DNA of 64,000 nt. It comes from Actinomycetota bacterium. GTDB lineage: Bacteria > Actinomycetota > Actinomycetes > Actinomycetales > Dermatophilaceae. The DNA lies in contig JAIUPO010000005.1 of NCBI GenBank assembly GCA_020160805.1, forward strand, positions 107,765-171,764, written 5' to 3'. The translations under genes and the position numbers were made by a program. The notes beneath the pieces were generated by a model. That model was not told the DNA's origin. It ran no database searches and saw only the letters and a list, made by a program, of their open reading frames with translations. Every line of letters starts with the position of its first letter. Position 1 is the first letter of the stretch. Below are positions 28,803 to 36,693 of this stretch, piece by piece.

Positions 28803-29690
28803 ATGAGGACTTCTCCGTTCGGCCGTCTCATGACGGCGATGGTCACCCCGATGACACCCGACGGTGAGCTCGATCCCGCGGGCGCAAAGGCGGTCGTCGA
28901 GCACCTGATCGGCACCGGGCACGACGGGATCGTCGTCAATGGCACGACGGGAGAGTCGGCGACGCTGACCTCCTCGGAGTCCATCGAGATGGTCGAGTGG
29001 GTGTGCGCGGCCGCCGCAGACCGCGCCGCCGTCGTCGCCGGCGTCGGCAGCAATGACACCCGCCACGCGGTGGAGATGGCCAAACTCGCGGCCGCAGCCG
29101 GGGCGGACGGGCTGCTGCTCGTCTCGCCGTACTACAACAAGCCGACGCAGGCCGGCGTTCTCGCACACTGCCGCGCCGTCGCGGACGCGACCGACCTGCC
29201 GGTACTGCTCTATGACATCCCCGGCCGCACCGGCATACCTTTCACGACCGAGACCCTGATCGCGCTCGCCGAACACCCGCAGATCGTCGGTGTCAAGGAC
29301 GCCAAGGGCGACCTGTGGGCCGCCTCGCAGGTGATGGCCGCGACCGATCTGCTGTGGTTCTCCGGCGCCGACGAGGTCAACCTCGCCCACCTCGCCCAGG
29401 GGGCCACCGGCGTCGTCTCCGTCGTCGGGCATGTCGCCGGCCGCCGGTATGCCGAGATGCTCGCCGCCGTGGACGCGGGCGACCTGCCCACCGCCCGCCG
29501 CATCCACCTGGCCCTGATCCCCCTCGTCGAGGCCCTCATGAACACCAGCCAAGGCGGCATCATGGCCAAGGCCGCACTGAAGGAGCTCGGCATCATCGAG
29601 CACGCGACGGTCCGGTTGCCCTATGTCGAGGGCCCGCCGGCCGATCTGGAGAAACTGCGGGCGGCGCTGGCGCAGACCGATCTCGCATGA
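28803..29690 (+). CDS. dapA: 4-hydroxy-tetrahydrodipicolinate synthase
   Basis: The 295-residue TIM-barrel enzyme condenses pyruvate with aspartate semialdehyde at the entry to lysine/DAP synthesis. It has NGTTGESATLT, the Tyr in SPYYNKP and the Schiff-base Lys in IVGVKDAKGDL. A -10-like TACCCT (28790-28795) ends 7 bases before the ATG, suggesting a leaderless mRNA. The stop overlaps the rnj start (ATGA). Confidence 0.96.
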   Translation: MRTSPFGRLMTAMVTPMTPDGELDPAGAKAVVEHLIGTGHDGIVVNGTTGESATLTSSESIEMVEWVCAAAADRAAVVAGVGSNDTRHAVEMAKLAAAAGADGLLLVSPYYNKPTQAGVLAHCRAVADATDLPVLLYDIPGRTGIPFTTETLIALAEHPQIVGVKDAKGDLWAASQVMAATDLLWFSGADEVNLAHLAQGATGVVSVVGHVAGRRYAEMLAAVDAGDLPTARRIHLALIPLVEALMNTSQGGIMAKAALKELGIIEHATVRLPYVEGPPADLEKLRAALAQTDLA

Positions 29691-31372
29691 TCCACCCGCA
29701 TCCCGACCTCGCCCCGCCCGGTCCGCTCGCCGAGGGCGCCGTCCGCGTCCTGCCCCTCGGGGGCCTCGGCGAAATCGGCCGCAATATGACGGTCATCGAG
29801 CATGCCGGTCAGCTGCTCGTCATCGACTGCGGTGTCCTCTTCCCCGACGAGCACCACCCCGGCATCGACCTGATCCTGCCGGACTTCACGGCCATCGCCG
29901 ACCGCCTCGACGACATCCAGGCCATCGTGCTCACCCACGGCCACGAGGACCACATCGGCGGCGTGCCCTATTTGCTGCGCCTCAAGCACGACATCCCGCT
30001 CATCGGCTCCAACCTGACCCTGGCCCTGATCGAAGCCAAGCTCAAAGAGCACCGGATCACGCCATACACCTTGGCCGTCAGTGAAGGCTCCCGCGAGCGG
30101 CTCGGCGTCTTTGACTGCGAGTTCGTCGCGGTCAACCACTCCATCCCGGATGCCCTCGCCGTGGCGGTGCACACCGCCGGCGGGACGCTGCTGCATACCG
30201 GCGACTTCAAGATGGACCAACTTCCGCTGGACGGCCGCCTCACCGACCTGCGCGCCTTCGCGGGCCTGGGGGAGGAGGGCGTCGACCTCTTCATCACCGA
30301 CTCCACGAATGCCGAAGTGCCCGGTTTCGTCACGCCCGAGCGCGAGATTTCCCCGGCCATCGACAAGGTCTTTCGGCACGCACAGCGCCGGATCATCGTC
30401 GCCTGCTTCTCCTCCCATGTGCACCGGGTCCAGCAGGTCCTCGACGCCGCGCACAAGGCGGGCCGCAAGGTGGCGATGGTCGGCCGGTCCATGGTCCGCA
30501 ATATGGGGATCGCCGCTGACCTCGGCTACCTCCACGTGCCGGATGGCATCCTCGTCGACTTCAAGAAGCTCGGTGACCTGCCGGACGAGAAGGTCGTGCT
30601 CATCTGCACCGGCAGCCAGGGCGAGCCGATGGCGGCGCTGTCCCGGATGGCCAACCGCGATCACGCCATTGACATCGGCCAGGGCGACACCGTTCTGCTG
30701 GCATCCTCGCTCATTCCCGGCAACGAGAATGCCGTCTACCGCGTCATCAATGGCCTGATGCGGCTCGGCGCCGATGTCGTGCACAAGGGCAATGCGCGCG
30801 TCCACGTCTCCGGGCACGCCGCCGCGGGCGAGTTGCTCTACGCCTACAACATCGTCCGGCCCAGCAATGTGCTGCCCGTGCACGGCGAATGGCGCCATCT
30901 CGTGGCGAATGCCGAACTCGCCATCGCCACCGGCGTCGCCCGCGACCGCGTTGCGGTCATCGAGGATGGCGTCGCCGTCGACCTGGTGGACGGCCGGATC
31001 CAGATCGCTGGCGCCGTCGAATGCGGCTATGTGTATGTCGATGGCTCCTCCGTGGGCGGGGCCGACGAGGCGCTGCTCAAGGACCGCCGGATTCTGCGTG
31101 ACGAAGGCTTCATTTCCATCGTTGTGGTCATCGACTCGGTCAGCGGCAAGGTGATCGGCGGCCCCGAAATCTCCGCTCGCGGCTTCGTCGAGGACGCCGA
31201 AATCTTCGAGGACATCCGCCCGGGTCTGGAGCGAGCGCTCTCGGACGCGACCGCCAATGGCGTGCGAGATGTCTACGAACTGCAGCAGATCATCCGTCGC
31301 CAGGTCGGGAGTTGGGTGGGCCGCAAGATCCGCCGCCGCCCGATGATCATCCCGACGGTCATCGAGGCCTAG
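29687..31372 (+). CDS. rnj: ribonuclease J
   Basis: The 561-residue metallo-beta-lactamase/beta-CASP ribonuclease has the zinc motif LTHGHEDHIGG, NHSIPDALA, HTGDFKMD and TDSTNAEVPG, and the beta-CASP region HVHRVQQVLDAA. It matures and degrades RNA with 5'-exo and endo activity. It is translationally coupled to dapA, the conserved actinobacterial pairing. The frame is open upstream within dapA, but the ATGA overlap fixes the start. Confidence 0.95.
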   Translation: MIHPHPDLAPPGPLAEGAVRVLPLGGLGEIGRNMTVIEHAGQLLVIDCGVLFPDEHHPGIDLILPDFTAIADRLDDIQAIVLTHGHEDHIGGVPYLLRLKHDIPLIGSNLTLALIEAKLKEHRITPYTLAVSEGSRERLGVFDCEFVAVNHSIPDALAVAVHTAGGTLLHTGDFKMDQLPLDGRLTDLRAFAGLGEEGVDLFITDSTNAEVPGFVTPEREISPAIDKVFRHAQRRIIVACFSSHVHRVQQVLDAAHKAGRKVAMVGRSMVRNMGIAADLGYLHVPDGILVDFKKLGDLPDEKVVLICTGSQGEPMAALSRMANRDHAIDIGQGDTVLLASSLIPGNENAVYRVINGLMRLGADVVHKGNARVHVSGHAAAGELLYAYNIVRPSNVLPVHGEWRHLVANAELAIATGVARDRVAVIEDGVAVDLVDGRIQIAGAVECGYVYVDGSSVGGADEALLKDRRILRDEGFISIVVVIDSVSGKVIGGPEISARGFVEDAEIFEDIRPGLERALSDATANGVRDVYELQQIIRRQVGSWVGRKIRRRPMIIPTVIEA

Positions 31373-31511
31373 CGCCGGCGCTCCTACCGCGTGACGGTCG
31401 TACTTTTCGGCAACTTTGGGTCGACTAGATGCGATCTTCCCTGCCCATGCTCCATTCTGGTCTGCGGCTCGCCGCGTGGCCGGCCCTGGACGCTTCGAGG
31501 CAAGAGCAGGC

Positions 31512-32435
31512 ATGAAGATCCTTATCACCGGCGGTGCCGGCTTCATCGGCGCGAATCTCGTTCGCCACGCCCTCGCCGCCGGACATGCCGTGCGCGTCAT
31601 TGACGACCTGAGCACGGGGTATGCGGACAACCTCGCGGGTCTGGATGTCCAGTTCGTGCACTCGAGCGTCATGGACCGAGACGCAATGCACGGCGCCGCT
31701 CATGGCGTCGACTCAATTCTGCATTTGGGTGCGCTCGGCAGCGTCCCGCGCAGCATCGCGACCCCGGAATCGACCCATGAGGTCAACGCGACAGGCAGCC
31801 TGCGGGTCCTTGAAGCCGCCCGAGCGCAGGGTGTCGGGCATGTCGTCGTCACCTCCTCGAGCTCGGTTTATGGCATGAATCCCGCGCTGCCCAAGGACGA
31901 ACGTGCGTGGGTGCGCCCCATGAGTCCGTATGCCGTCAGCAAGCTCGCGGCCGAGCAGTACACCCTGGCCTACCAGCAGTCATATGGCATGGACACCCTC
32001 GCGTTCCGCCTGTTCAACGTTTTCGGGCCCTTGCAGCGGGCGGGGCACGCCTATGCCGCCGTCATTCCGATCTTCATCGACGCACTCTTGCGCGGCGAGA
32101 ACTTGCCCGTGAACGGCGACGGCACACAATCGCGCGACTTCACTTATGTGGGCTCTGTATGCCGGGTGCTCCTCGAGGCGGCAGAGCGCCGGATCAGCCA
32201 TCCGGAGCCCGTCAATCTGGCCTTCGGGACCAATACCTCCGTTCGTGAACTCGTGCATCGGCTTGAGGCCCTTACCGGTCAGCGGGCGACCACGGTGCTT
32301 AAGGCCCCACGCGTCGGCGATGTGCCCCACTCCCAGGCCGATGGCTCGGTCCTGAGGGCGCTCTTCCCGGCAGTGGCTCCGGTCCCTCTGGACGACGGAC
32401 TCCGCGACACCATTGCGTGGTTCAACGAACAGTAA
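31512..32435 (+). CDS. NAD-dependent sugar-nucleotide epimerase/dehydratase
   Basis: The 307-residue extended short-chain dehydrogenase has GGAGFIGANLV (NAD binding), the catalytic TSSSSVYG Ser/Thr and YAVSK (YxxxK), and RLFNVFGP. It resembles UDP-glucose or UDP-GlcNAc 4-epimerases (GalE/WbpP-like) that feed cell-surface polysaccharide synthesis. The ATG at 31512 is chosen at the start of the Rossmann fold. Two GTATGCCG sites (31928, 32157) suggest it is resident DNA, unlike the island that follows. Confidence 0.87.
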   Translation: MKILITGGAGFIGANLVRHALAAGHAVRVIDDLSTGYADNLAGLDVQFVHSSVMDRDAMHGAAHGVDSILHLGALGSVPRSIATPESTHEVNATGSLRVLEAARAQGVGHVVVTSSSSVYGMNPALPKDERAWVRPMSPYAVSKLAAEQYTLAYQQSYGMDTLAFRLFNVFGPLQRAGHAYAAVIPIFIDALLRGENLPVNGDGTQSRDFTYVGSVCRVLLEAAERRISHPEPVNLAFGTNTSVRELVHRLEALTGQRATTVLKAPRVGDVPHSQADGSVLRALFPAVAPVPLDDGLRDTIAWFNEQ

Positions 32436-32614
32436 GTCGCCCCGCGCTCGGTTGTTGCCTGGGCTTCTGAAACGCCAACGGCTGATTGCTTTGTTGGGAC
32501 GGCCGTTTCTGCAACTCCAGCTCGACGGGCCTGTGTACCCCGTCGTATATCGGTGGCTCGCAGAGCGGTCAGTACACCTCGTCGGTCTGCTGACAATCAG
32601 CTCCAGATCGCACC

Positions 32615-32649
32615 TTCGGCACCAGGCGGCTTGCCCGCCTGGTGCCGAA
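32615..32649. terminator. 15-bp hairpin at the island boundary
   Basis: TTCGGCACCAGGCGG (32615-32629) pairs perfectly with 32635-32649 across a 5-nt loop. It lies between the epimerase stop and the truncated ISL3 element, and could end transcription from either side. Nothing else is seen in 32436-32683. Confidence 0.65.
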
Positions 32650-32683
32650 CTGCTGTAAAGGAAGATATGACGGCCTGGATAGT

Positions 32684-33720
32684 GGCTCATCCCAATCGGC
32701 GGTTTAGGAGTTGGGGTCTGAAGCCGCCGGTCTCGAGCAGGCTTCGGGCGATGTAGTTGGTCAGGTTGCGGAACCCGAGTGCGGAGCCGCGCAGGTGTTC
32801 GAGCCGTCCGTTGAGCGCCTCGGTCGGCCCGTTGCTGGTGCCGGGTCGTTCGAAGTAGGCGAGCACGTCAGCGGCTCGCTTCTTCAGGGTCCGGCCCAGG
32901 GTGGTGAGCTCGGTGAGCACCTTGGGGACGCCGGCGCTGAGGTCGGTGATCAGCTTCTCCATGAGCTCGCGGCCACGTTGCCGGTCCTCGTGGCGATAGG
33001 CGGCTATCATGCGCTGGTAGACACCCCAGGTCGCCTCGACCTCGACGTGAGCGTCATCAACGAACAGCGCGCGTAGCCTCTCGCTCTGCTTGTCGGTGAG
33101 CAGGTCCGCGCCGGTGTGCAGCGTGCGCCGCGACTTGTAGAGCGGGTCGTCCCTGAACCCACGGTGCCCGTGGATCGCGAGTTGGACCCGGCGCCGGCAC
33201 CTGTCGAGGGCGTCACCGGCCACGCGCACGACGTGGAAGGGATCCACCACCGTGACCGCGTCCGGGATCTCCTCTGCAGCGGCGGTCTTGAACCCGGTGA
33301 GGCCGTCCATCGCGACCACCTCGACCGCGTCACGGAAGACGTCGTCGCGGTCGGCGAGCCAGGTCTTGAACGCCGCCTTCGACCGGCCCTCGACCATGTC
33401 CAGCAGCCTTGCTGGGCCGGCGCCATCGCGGACCGGGGTGAGGTCGATGATCACGGTGACGTACTTGTCGCCACGCCTGGTGTGCCGCCAGACGTGCTCA
33501 TCGACGCCAATGACCTTCACGACCTCAAACCGCGTGGGGTCGTTGATCAGCAGCCGCTTGCCTTCAGCCAGGACCGCGTTGTTGGCGGTGTCCCACGCGA
33601 CCCCGAGTCCCTCGGCGACACGGGCGACGGTGAGGTGTGCGACCACGATCCCTTCCAGCGCCCACCGCAGCCCGGTGTGCGACGCCCGCTTGACGGCGGA
33701 GCACGAGACCACCCTCCGGT
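32684..33720 (-). mobile_element. ISL3-family right-end fragment: transposase C-terminal part plus terminal repeat
   Basis: The outer end GGCTCATCCCAATCG begins at 32684 and matches 13 of 15 bases of the end at 25854 (GGCTCTTCACAATCG). The transposase reading frame stops at 32687 and runs back to about 33712, without start or zinc domain. Both ISL3 halves point the same way, about 7 kb apart, with the N-terminal half at the lower coordinate. The outer side beyond 33720 has no matching end. Confidence 0.82.
32687..33712 (-). pseudogene. ISL3-family transposase, N-terminally truncated
   Basis: About 340 residues of the DDE domain remain (LRWALEGIVVAHLTVARVAE, VIGVDEHVWRHTRRGDKYV, AMDGLTGFKTAAAEEIP, VVDPFHVVRVAGDALDRCR, GTSNGPTEALNGRLEHLRG). 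The first 80-100 residues with the zinc ribbon are missing; a complementary N-terminal fragment lies at 25485-25745. It is not closely similar to the intact transposase at 26010. Confidence 0.85.
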
Positions 33721-33765
33721 CCCCGAGTGGGACTGGCGGCTTCCTTCTCCCCGCCGCGACCCGGT

Positions 33766-34317
33766 CTACTTCTCTTCGGCCGGCCGCTGGAGGTGCACCG
33801 CGTGCAGGGCCATGGCAGCCAGGGTGAAGCCGTCCTCGATCGTCCCGTCAGCGACCAAGGAAATCAGTTCTTCCGGGGAAACCCACGTTACGTTAGAGAC
33901 CTCGGAGTCGTGGGGTCCGGTGGGCTCGTCCTCGATATCTACGAGGACGACCGCGACCCGTTGCGCCAGGAGTCCGGAGTCGGGCGTCACATACCCGAGG
34001 ACCTCAGCCGCGGTGACGGTGGCGCCGACCTCCTCGAAGAGCTCGTTGCGGGCGGTCTGGAGGACGTCGGTGCCGTGAGCGAAGCCGCGGGGGAACGCCA
34101 GCTGCGCCTGCCCAAGGGCGTAGCGCCAGGTGCGGACCAGGGCGTACCGCCCTCGGTAGTGGGCGATGATGACCGCGCCCTCGCCTGGTGTGGCGGACGC
34201 GATGCGGACGTAGGTGCCGGCTCGTCCGTCGGGGAACCTCACCGAATCATCGAAAACCCTGACGTAGGGGTTGGCGTAGACCAGCCGTTCCTCCGTACGC
34301 CGGATCTCGTCGGACAT
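33766..34317 (-). CDS. Nudix hydrolase, second gene of an accessory two-gene module
   Basis: The 183-residue Nudix-fold protein has a box reading FPRGFAHGTDVLQTARNELFEEVG: the metal-binding ELFEEVG core is kept, but the usual Arg before the first Glu is Asn. The overall layout resembles ADP-ribose pyrophosphatases (NPYVRVFDDSV, then YALVRTWRYALG). Its ATG overlaps the stop of the 504-residue gene (ATGA), so the two are translated together and may act in one pathway, perhaps on a nucleotide product; that link is inference. Confidence 0.82.
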   Translation of the reverse strand: MSDEIRRTEERLVYANPYVRVFDDSVRFPDGRAGTYVRIASATPGEGAVIIAHYRGRYALVRTWRYALGQAQLAFPRGFAHGTDVLQTARNELFEEVGATVTAAEVLGYVTPDSGLLAQRVAVVLVDIEDEPTGPHDSEVSNVTWVSPEELISLVADGTIEDGFTLAAMALHAVHLQRPAEEK

Positions 34318-35831
34318 CAGCCCTCCTCCGCCGTCACGAACTCACCAAGCGACTTCTTGAGCGCGTTCGCCGCCCACTGACGCTGCAGCGCCCTCCAAGC
34401 GCGTGGCGAGACGACACCCCCGATGCTGAGAGTGGCGGAAAGTATCCCGAGGCCAGTCGTCCAGCCTCCGCTGACCTGTGCGATAACTGGGACGATGGGG
34501 TTCACGGCGAGTCCACCGGCGACTCCCGCCAACCCGCTGGCGAATTGCACTCCCCCTCCTGGACCTGGCGCGAGAATGCCGGCCAATCCATCTGCAAGGA
34601 GAGCGACATGCGCCGCCGTCGCATCCTCAAGAGCCCCCATATCCCCCAGCATCACAGCGCCCTTTACGTTGTGGAGACTACGACGCCATTCTTGGTCGTC
34701 CGCCATCTCGAACACCTTGGCGAAGGCCGACTTTGCGTTGCCTTCAAACTGCCGCCAGAAGGCGACAGCCGCGTCACCCGGGGCCTGGAACGTGACGGAG
34801 GCGGGGAAGATGGTCAACTCGTGATTGCGCTGAGCACGGGCGGATGGCCCCAAGACGTGTGCGCTGGCGGACAAGGCCAGCGATTGTGCGAGGGCGTCCC
34901 GTTCCGGATCCTTGCTTCCAAGATCGGTGGTATAGAAGGCGTCGCTGGTTCCGATGGATCGGACGACGATTCGGTTGTAGAGAGTGTTCACCATCTCACG
35001 CACCGCATCGAGGTCTGCCTCGGATTTCAGCACGTCCAGGGCCGTCCGGCCGTCTGCTGTCCATGCGCGGTCGCCGTAGTACAGGCTCCGGTCGTTGGGA
35101 AGCTTCTGGCCTGGGGCCGCCGTGCGCAACCTCCTGACGGCTTGGATGATGTGCTTCGACGATTCGCTGCCCAGCACCTCGTGCTTGTTGAGTTCGGTCA
35201 TCACGCGCGAATCGTCTCTATAAAGCCCCATTAACATGTCGTCGATGGAGTGGTAGGGCTTTTCTTTCGGAGTCACCACCAGCTCAGCGTTCTCCACATG
35301 GGCGGGGCCGAACCACTTGTCGAGAATGTCGATCAGTTCTCTGCGGTCATAATCGTCGATCAGATTTCGGAAAGCATTCAGGCTTCCCGAGTCAGCGATC
35401 TTCCGGACCGCCACCTGAAAGTCTCCATGCCGCTCTCTGGCGTTCAACTCGGGATATAGCGAACTGTAGAAGTAACCACCGTCACTGGTAGCGGTCGTAG
35501 CACGCTCGATAGTGTTGGCGACCACATCAAGGAACGTCCTCGCGCGATGGAGGTGCAATTGGACCGGTGCGGGTCGTCCAGTGGCCCACATATTCGAGCT
35601 TGAGTGGACTTCCTCGTAGGCCTGAGAGATTGGCTTCAGTACTTTCTGGAACGCGTAGGAATCGAGGGCGTACGACTGCTGTACGACGAGGCGGTTTCCG
35701 AAGGCGAAGGCCAGGAGTGCCTCGACCGCCACCTGCGCAGCTGCCTGGTCCCGGCGCTCCGACGACCCCCAGGACGATCGCACGGAGTCCATTGATTCGA
35801 GGTACAGCAGGTTGGGCACTGGGATGGTCAT
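34317..35831 (-). CDS. unrecognised 504-residue protein in an accessory two-gene module
   Basis: I do not recognise a family. The first 400 residues look soluble and mixed alpha/beta, with charged segments (IDDYDRRELIDILDKWFG; SMDSVRSSWGSSERRDQ). Near residues 410-475 are Gly/Ala-rich hydrophobic stretches (FASGLAGVAGGLAVNPIVPV and GLGILSATLSIGGVV) that could be membrane-inserting, followed by a basic tail. A ribosome site (AAGGCGAG) precedes the ATG. G+C is lower than in core genes (64 of 120 bases at 35161-35280) and no GTATGCCG site occurs, suggesting transfer. It is coupled to the Nudix gene by ATGA. Confidence 0.75.
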   Translation of the reverse strand: MTIPVPNLLYLESMDSVRSSWGSSERRDQAAAQVAVEALLAFAFGNRLVVQQSYALDSYAFQKVLKPISQAYEEVHSSSNMWATGRPAPVQLHLHRARTFLDVVANTIERATTATSDGGYFYSSLYPELNARERHGDFQVAVRKIADSGSLNAFRNLIDDYDRRELIDILDKWFGPAHVENAELVVTPKEKPYHSIDDMLMGLYRDDSRVMTELNKHEVLGSESSKHIIQAVRRLRTAAPGQKLPNDRSLYYGDRAWTADGRTALDVLKSEADLDAVREMVNTLYNRIVVRSIGTSDAFYTTDLGSKDPERDALAQSLALSASAHVLGPSARAQRNHELTIFPASVTFQAPGDAAVAFWRQFEGNAKSAFAKVFEMADDQEWRRSLHNVKGAVMLGDMGALEDATAAHVALLADGLAGILAPGPGGGVQFASGLAGVAGGLAVNPIVPVIAQVSGGWTTGLGILSATLSIGGVVSPRAWRALQRQWAANALKKSLGEFVTAEEG

Positions 35832-35889
35832 AGCTCGCCTTACTTACTGGTGTCGAGCCATCCTGCCACCCTGGTCGCGATGGAAGGAT

Positions 35890-36050
35890 GATCCCCTGCA
35901 CAGCGACCGCGATCAGGGTGAACCTGGATGGCCTGACCGAGCCGTCGCCAACGCCGCCGACGCCTGGCTAGCCGAACCCCGCGACGTCCAGGCCTACCAA
36001 CGCCTCATCGACGCCAATAGCTCGGCGCCGCGCCTGGCTCTACCCCACCC
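35890..36050 (+). pseudogene. possible mobile-element protein remnant
   Basis: The frame reads RAVANAADAWLAEPRDVQAY then QRLIDA before losing sense. It looks like a fragment of a helical accessory protein of integrative elements, recognised only loosely. There is no start codon or stop in context. It sits between the 504-residue gene and a second remnant on the other strand. Confidence 0.3.
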
Positions 36051-36119
36051 TTCGGGTCCGCAGCCTCGAACCAGCCGGACCTGCCCGCAGACATCGGGCC
36101 AGGACCTCTTGACACACTG

Positions 36120-36404
36120 GCCGACTCCAACCCGCCCAGCACGCTCAGGCAGTGTCTTGGCGAGACGTTCTTCGATGCTCTGCAGGCGTGCCCGCGCGGT
36201 GGCCAGTTCGCCGGCGCGCGGGAAGGGGGCACCGAGACCGATGCGAGCCTCGTCAGCGTCTCGCTGTGCGCTGTCGAGTTGTCGTTGTAGCGCGGCGGCG
36301 CGCTCGGGCAGGGAGGCCACGAGGTTTTCCAGCCTGGTGACTAGTCCCCGGCCGTCGCCGATCGTGGCCGTGTCCATGGTGATGGCCGCGAGGTCGCCGA
36401 GGCC
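36120..36404 (-). pseudogene. C-terminal remnant of a large plasmid/ICE helicase-type protein
   Basis: The minus frame reads ITMDTATIGDGRGLVTRLEN, then SLPERAAALQRQLDSAQRDA, GLGAPFPRAGELATARARLQ and IEERLA. This coiled-coil end closely resembles the C-termini of very large helicase/methylase-like proteins carried by actinobacterial plasmids and integrative elements (family recalled, not searched). The rest of the gene is missing. Confidence 0.5.
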
Positions 36405-36415
36405 GGATATGGCGA

Positions 36416-36583
36416 CGCTTCGACGACGCCGCGACGAGCGCTGCGGCGGGGCTGAAGATCGAGTTCACCCCGGCGGCGGTCGTCCTGGGCGCGGACGGCT
36501 TCATCGCGGGCGGTCCTGCCTTTGGTGAGGGCGAGATCCGCGATCTGGTCGCGGAGCTCACTGAGTCCGTCTCGGCGGGCTGA
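36416..36583 (+). pseudogene. C-terminal remnant of a thioredoxin-fold protein
   Basis: The frame reads FDDAATSAAAGLKIEFTPAA, VVLGADGFIAGGPAFGEGEI, RDLVAELTESVSAG and stops at 36583. It is clearly similar to the end of the MauE-thioredoxin fusion at 39437-40480 (STPSAVLLGADGLIAGGPVH). No active-site Cys or start survives. Paralogous redoxin sequence therefore flanks ftsK on both sides. Bases 36584-36693 are spacer. Confidence 0.65.
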
Positions 36584-36693
36584 GGGCGACGCCCATCGCG
36601 CTGTCGAGCGCAGCCCGCGTGACATGGGGTAATAGTCGGGAGTGGCGCGTGGGAATTCTGAGGCTGGAGGGGCTCATCGCGTAGATTGGGACA

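Noticed and set aside
29621..31672. 683-codon frame antisense to rnj
   Set aside because: Shadow of the RNase J gene; no start context or domain.
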